From the NCBI GenBank assembly GCA_910577795.1, contig CAJTNW010000044.1, positions 1 through 6,605 on the forward strand: DNA of 6,605 nt, read 5' to 3'. Numbering within the stretch: position 1 is the first letter of the stretch; each line of letters begins with the position of its first letter. This stretch comes from an uncultured Christensenella sp. (GTDB taxonomy: Bacteria; Bacillota; Clostridia; Christensenellales; UBA3700). The position numbers and the translations under genes were made by a program. Positions 5,329 through 6,605 of the stretch are shown here, piece after piece. A model generated the notes under the pieces. The model searched no databases. It had not been told where the DNA came from and saw only the letters and a list, made by a program, of their open reading frames with translations.

Positions 5329-5907
5329 TTAAAATAGTCCGCAATACATTAACATTCCTAGTCCACCGGATATTATAATTAATAATATAGGTGATAAAGA
5401 TTTTTTACGAATAAGTTTGTATCCTAGTGCAAGAATAACAACTATTGCAAAAATTACTAACCCTTTCCAGTCAAATGTAAATACATCAGAAATAGTTTTA
5501 ATACCAAAAATTGTACTAATAAACATTGTAACAAATGTAGCAAATATCATTCCAACAATTGTAGGTCGTATGCCATTTAAAGTTGCTTTAACACCAGCAA
5601 ATTTCATTAGATTTTTTGCAAGAGTGGCAATAAGTAAAATTATTACAAAAGAGGGAAGTACTATACCTAAAGTTGCAATAAATGAACCTAAAAAACCACC
5701 TTGTGAAGAACCAATAAATGTAGCCATATTAATTGCTATAGGTCCGGGAGTTGATTCTGACACTGCTATAAAGTTAAGAATTTCGGACTGAGTAAGCCAG
5801 CCTTTGGTAACTACAGTTTCTTGAATAAGTGGTATCATACCATAACCACCACCAAAAGATACAACACCTATTTTAAGAAAGTTTAAAAATAATTCTAAAT
5901 AAATCAT
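5329..5907 (-). CDS. CHR-domain (chromate transporter-like) membrane protein, downstream half
   Basis: A 192-residue member of the CHR (ChrA) family in its short, single-domain form. Family marks are SFGGGYGMIPL (17-27) after the first helix, KGW (35-37), and ESTPGPIAINMATFIG (51-66), with the Pro-Gly-Pro at 54-56. Further hydrophobic segments lie at about 70-97, 115-132, 148-164 and 172-190. In Bacillota such half-length proteins are encoded in pairs that together correspond to one full ChrA, a membrane transporter able to export chromate. Chromate as the natural substrate is inference, since most gut members are untested. The ATG overlaps the stop of the preceding CHR gene by 4 nt (ATGA), and AGGAGG (5914-5919) lies 6 nt before it, so the two are translationally coupled. 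Length is normal for a short-chain member and all visible motifs are intact. Confidence 0.88.
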   Translation of the reverse strand: MIYLELFLNFLKIGVVSFGGGYGMIPLIQETVVTKGWLTQSEILNFIAVSESTPGPIAINMATFIGSSQGGFLGSFIATLGIVLPSFVIILLIATLAKNLMKFAGVKATLNGIRPTIVGMIFATFVTMFISTIFGIKTISDVFTFDWKGLVIFAIVVILALGYKLIRKKSLSPILLIIISGGLGMLMYCGLF

Positions 5908-6605
5908 TCTGCACCTCCTTCATTGTTAACTTCATTAACCTCAAGGTTTGCTTTAGAAATTGTATCTTCTAAATTTATATTTTCTTCATTTATAGTATCA
6001 GTTATTGTTTGAGATATGTCGTTATCTTCATTATTTATATCTGTGCTTTCTGTATCTTCAAAGTTGATATCTGTATTTTCAGTAGCAACCTCAACTTGTT
6101 TTGATTTTAGTTTGTCTTTAAAATATTTTATAGAATAAATAAATAAGCCAATAGCACCACTTATAATTATGTAAAATATTGAAGAGAATTTAGCATTAAA
6201 TATACTAACCAATATCATAGCAGCAAAAGTTGCAATAAATATAATTATATTAAATACGGATAATTTTAATTTTTTTGCCATTTTTATACCAGCACACATT
6301 ATTAAAAATACTGCACAAACTTGTATACCTTTAAAAGCGGCTGCTACATAAGTATTTTGCAAAAAAGCATTAAAAAATAAAGAAATAACAAATATAATTA
6401 TAAAAGATGGCAAACACATTGCTGTAGTTGCAACAAAAGAGCCTAAAAACTTTTCTGTTTTGTAGCCAATATAAGTAGAGCAGTTTATAGCAACTGGTCC
6501 TGGTGTGGATTCTGCAATAGTAACTAAGTCAAAGAATTCGTCATTATCAAGCCACTTTTTTTTGGAAACAAATTCATTTTCTAATAGGTGAATCATTGCA
6601 TAGCC
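5904..6605 (-). CDS. CHR-domain (chromate transporter-like) membrane protein, upstream half; 5' end outside window
   Basis: The frame is open to the right edge. The first visible residues, Gly-Tyr-Ala-Met-Ile, are the end of the family's FGGGYAMIP motif, so the apparent ATG at 6594-6596 is internal and ~20 N-terminal residues are missing. The second motif is ESTPGPVAINCSTYIG, about 32-47 in the visible part, followed by hydrophobic segments at about 51-78, 87-105, 115-134 and 139-157. It is the partner of the CHR protein encoded downstream and should insert beside it as one half of the transporter. Unusual for the family is a ~70-residue hydrophilic C-terminal tail (about 5907-6116) rich in Asp, Glu, Asn, Thr and Ile, with an imperfect repeat (NTDINFED, STDINNED). 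The tail's last codons (EGGAE) also carry the ribosome binding site of the next gene. The promoter lies outside the window. Confidence 0.85.
   Translation of the reverse strand, partial: GYAMIHLLENEFVSKKKWLDNDEFFDLVTIAESTPGPVAINCSTYIGYKTEKFLGSFVATTAMCLPSFIIIFVISLFFNAFLQNTYVAAAFKGIQVCAVFLIMCAGIKMAKKLKLSVFNIIIFIATFAAMILVSIFNAKFSSIFYIIISGAIGLFIYSIKYFKDKLKSKQVEVATENTDINFEDTESTDINNEDNDISQTITDTINEENINLEDTISKANLEVNEVNNEGGAE
5914..5919 (-). promoter_or_regulatory. Consensus Shine-Dalgarno inside the end of the upstream CHR gene
   Basis: On the minus strand AAGGAGGTGC is followed by AGA and the ATG of the downstream CHR gene, 6 nt from AGGAGG. It is embedded in the coding end of the upstream gene and, with the ATGA overlap, points to coupled translation of the two halves at similar levels. 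Confidence 0.85.

Noticed and set aside
5417..5791. Plus-strand open frame of 124 codons opposite the downstream CHR gene
   Set aside because: The minus-strand frame carries clear CHR motifs; the plus-strand product matches nothing recognised and lacks start signals.
6594..6596. ATG at 6596 as the true start of the upstream CHR gene
   Set aside because: The codons before it read Gly-Tyr-Ala, the end of the conserved FGGGYAMIP motif, so this Met is internal and the start lies outside the window.

Overview
This window is a strongly AT-rich stretch of bacterial DNA. It looks like a low-GC member of the Bacillota, most probably an uncultured gut-type Clostridia. The reasons are the base composition, strong Shine-Dalgarno sites (AAGGAGG-like), consensus sigma-A promoters with extended -10 boxes, and a gene set typical of that group: a repeat-rich surface protein, a GH123/DUF4091 hydrolase, an SPL-family radical SAM protein, an ACT-domain protein and a split chromate-type transporter. 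TGA serves as a stop and TGG encodes Trp, so the standard bacterial code applies. I see no tRNA, rRNA, CRISPR array, insertion sequence or phage gene.

Layout, left to right. (1) 1-1036, plus strand: the 3' part of a gene for a surface protein made of seven ~40-residue Cys/His repeats with a C-terminal membrane anchor, closed by a hairpin terminator at 1071-1106. (2) 1127-3041, plus strand: a near-consensus promoter and a 615-residue cytosolic-looking GH123-type glycosidase (candidate beta-N-acetylgalactosaminidase) with an Asp-Glu dyad. (3) 3153-4022, plus strand: a TTG-started radical SAM protein of the SPL/COG1533 type, followed by a perfect bidirectional terminator at 4095-4123. (4) 4139-4738, minus strand: an unrecognised four-helix membrane protein with an acidic Asn/Asp/Glu-rich tail. 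(5) 4782-4866: two back-to-back promoters with an AT-only palindrome between their -35 boxes. (6) 4873-5237, plus strand: an ACT-domain protein gene that is split by a single frameshift near 4946 and whose ATG sits at the predicted transcription start (leaderless). (7) 5280-5305: a perfect inverted repeat acting as a shared terminator. (8) 5329-6605, minus strand: two overlapping CHR-domain (ChrA-like) half-transporter genes; the upstream one runs off the window.

How the genes work together: there is no evidence for one joint pathway. The window reads as five transcription units: surface protein; hydrolase, perhaps with the radical SAM gene; membrane protein; ACT protein; transporter pair. 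Only the two CHR genes are clearly co-translated (4-nt ATGA overlap) and they probably form one heteromeric transporter. I did not find a convincing new multi-gene system. The points most worth a second look are the frameshifted, leaderless ACT gene, the divergent promoter with its central palindrome, the metal-site-like pattern of the surface repeats, and the similar acidic tails on two membrane proteins.
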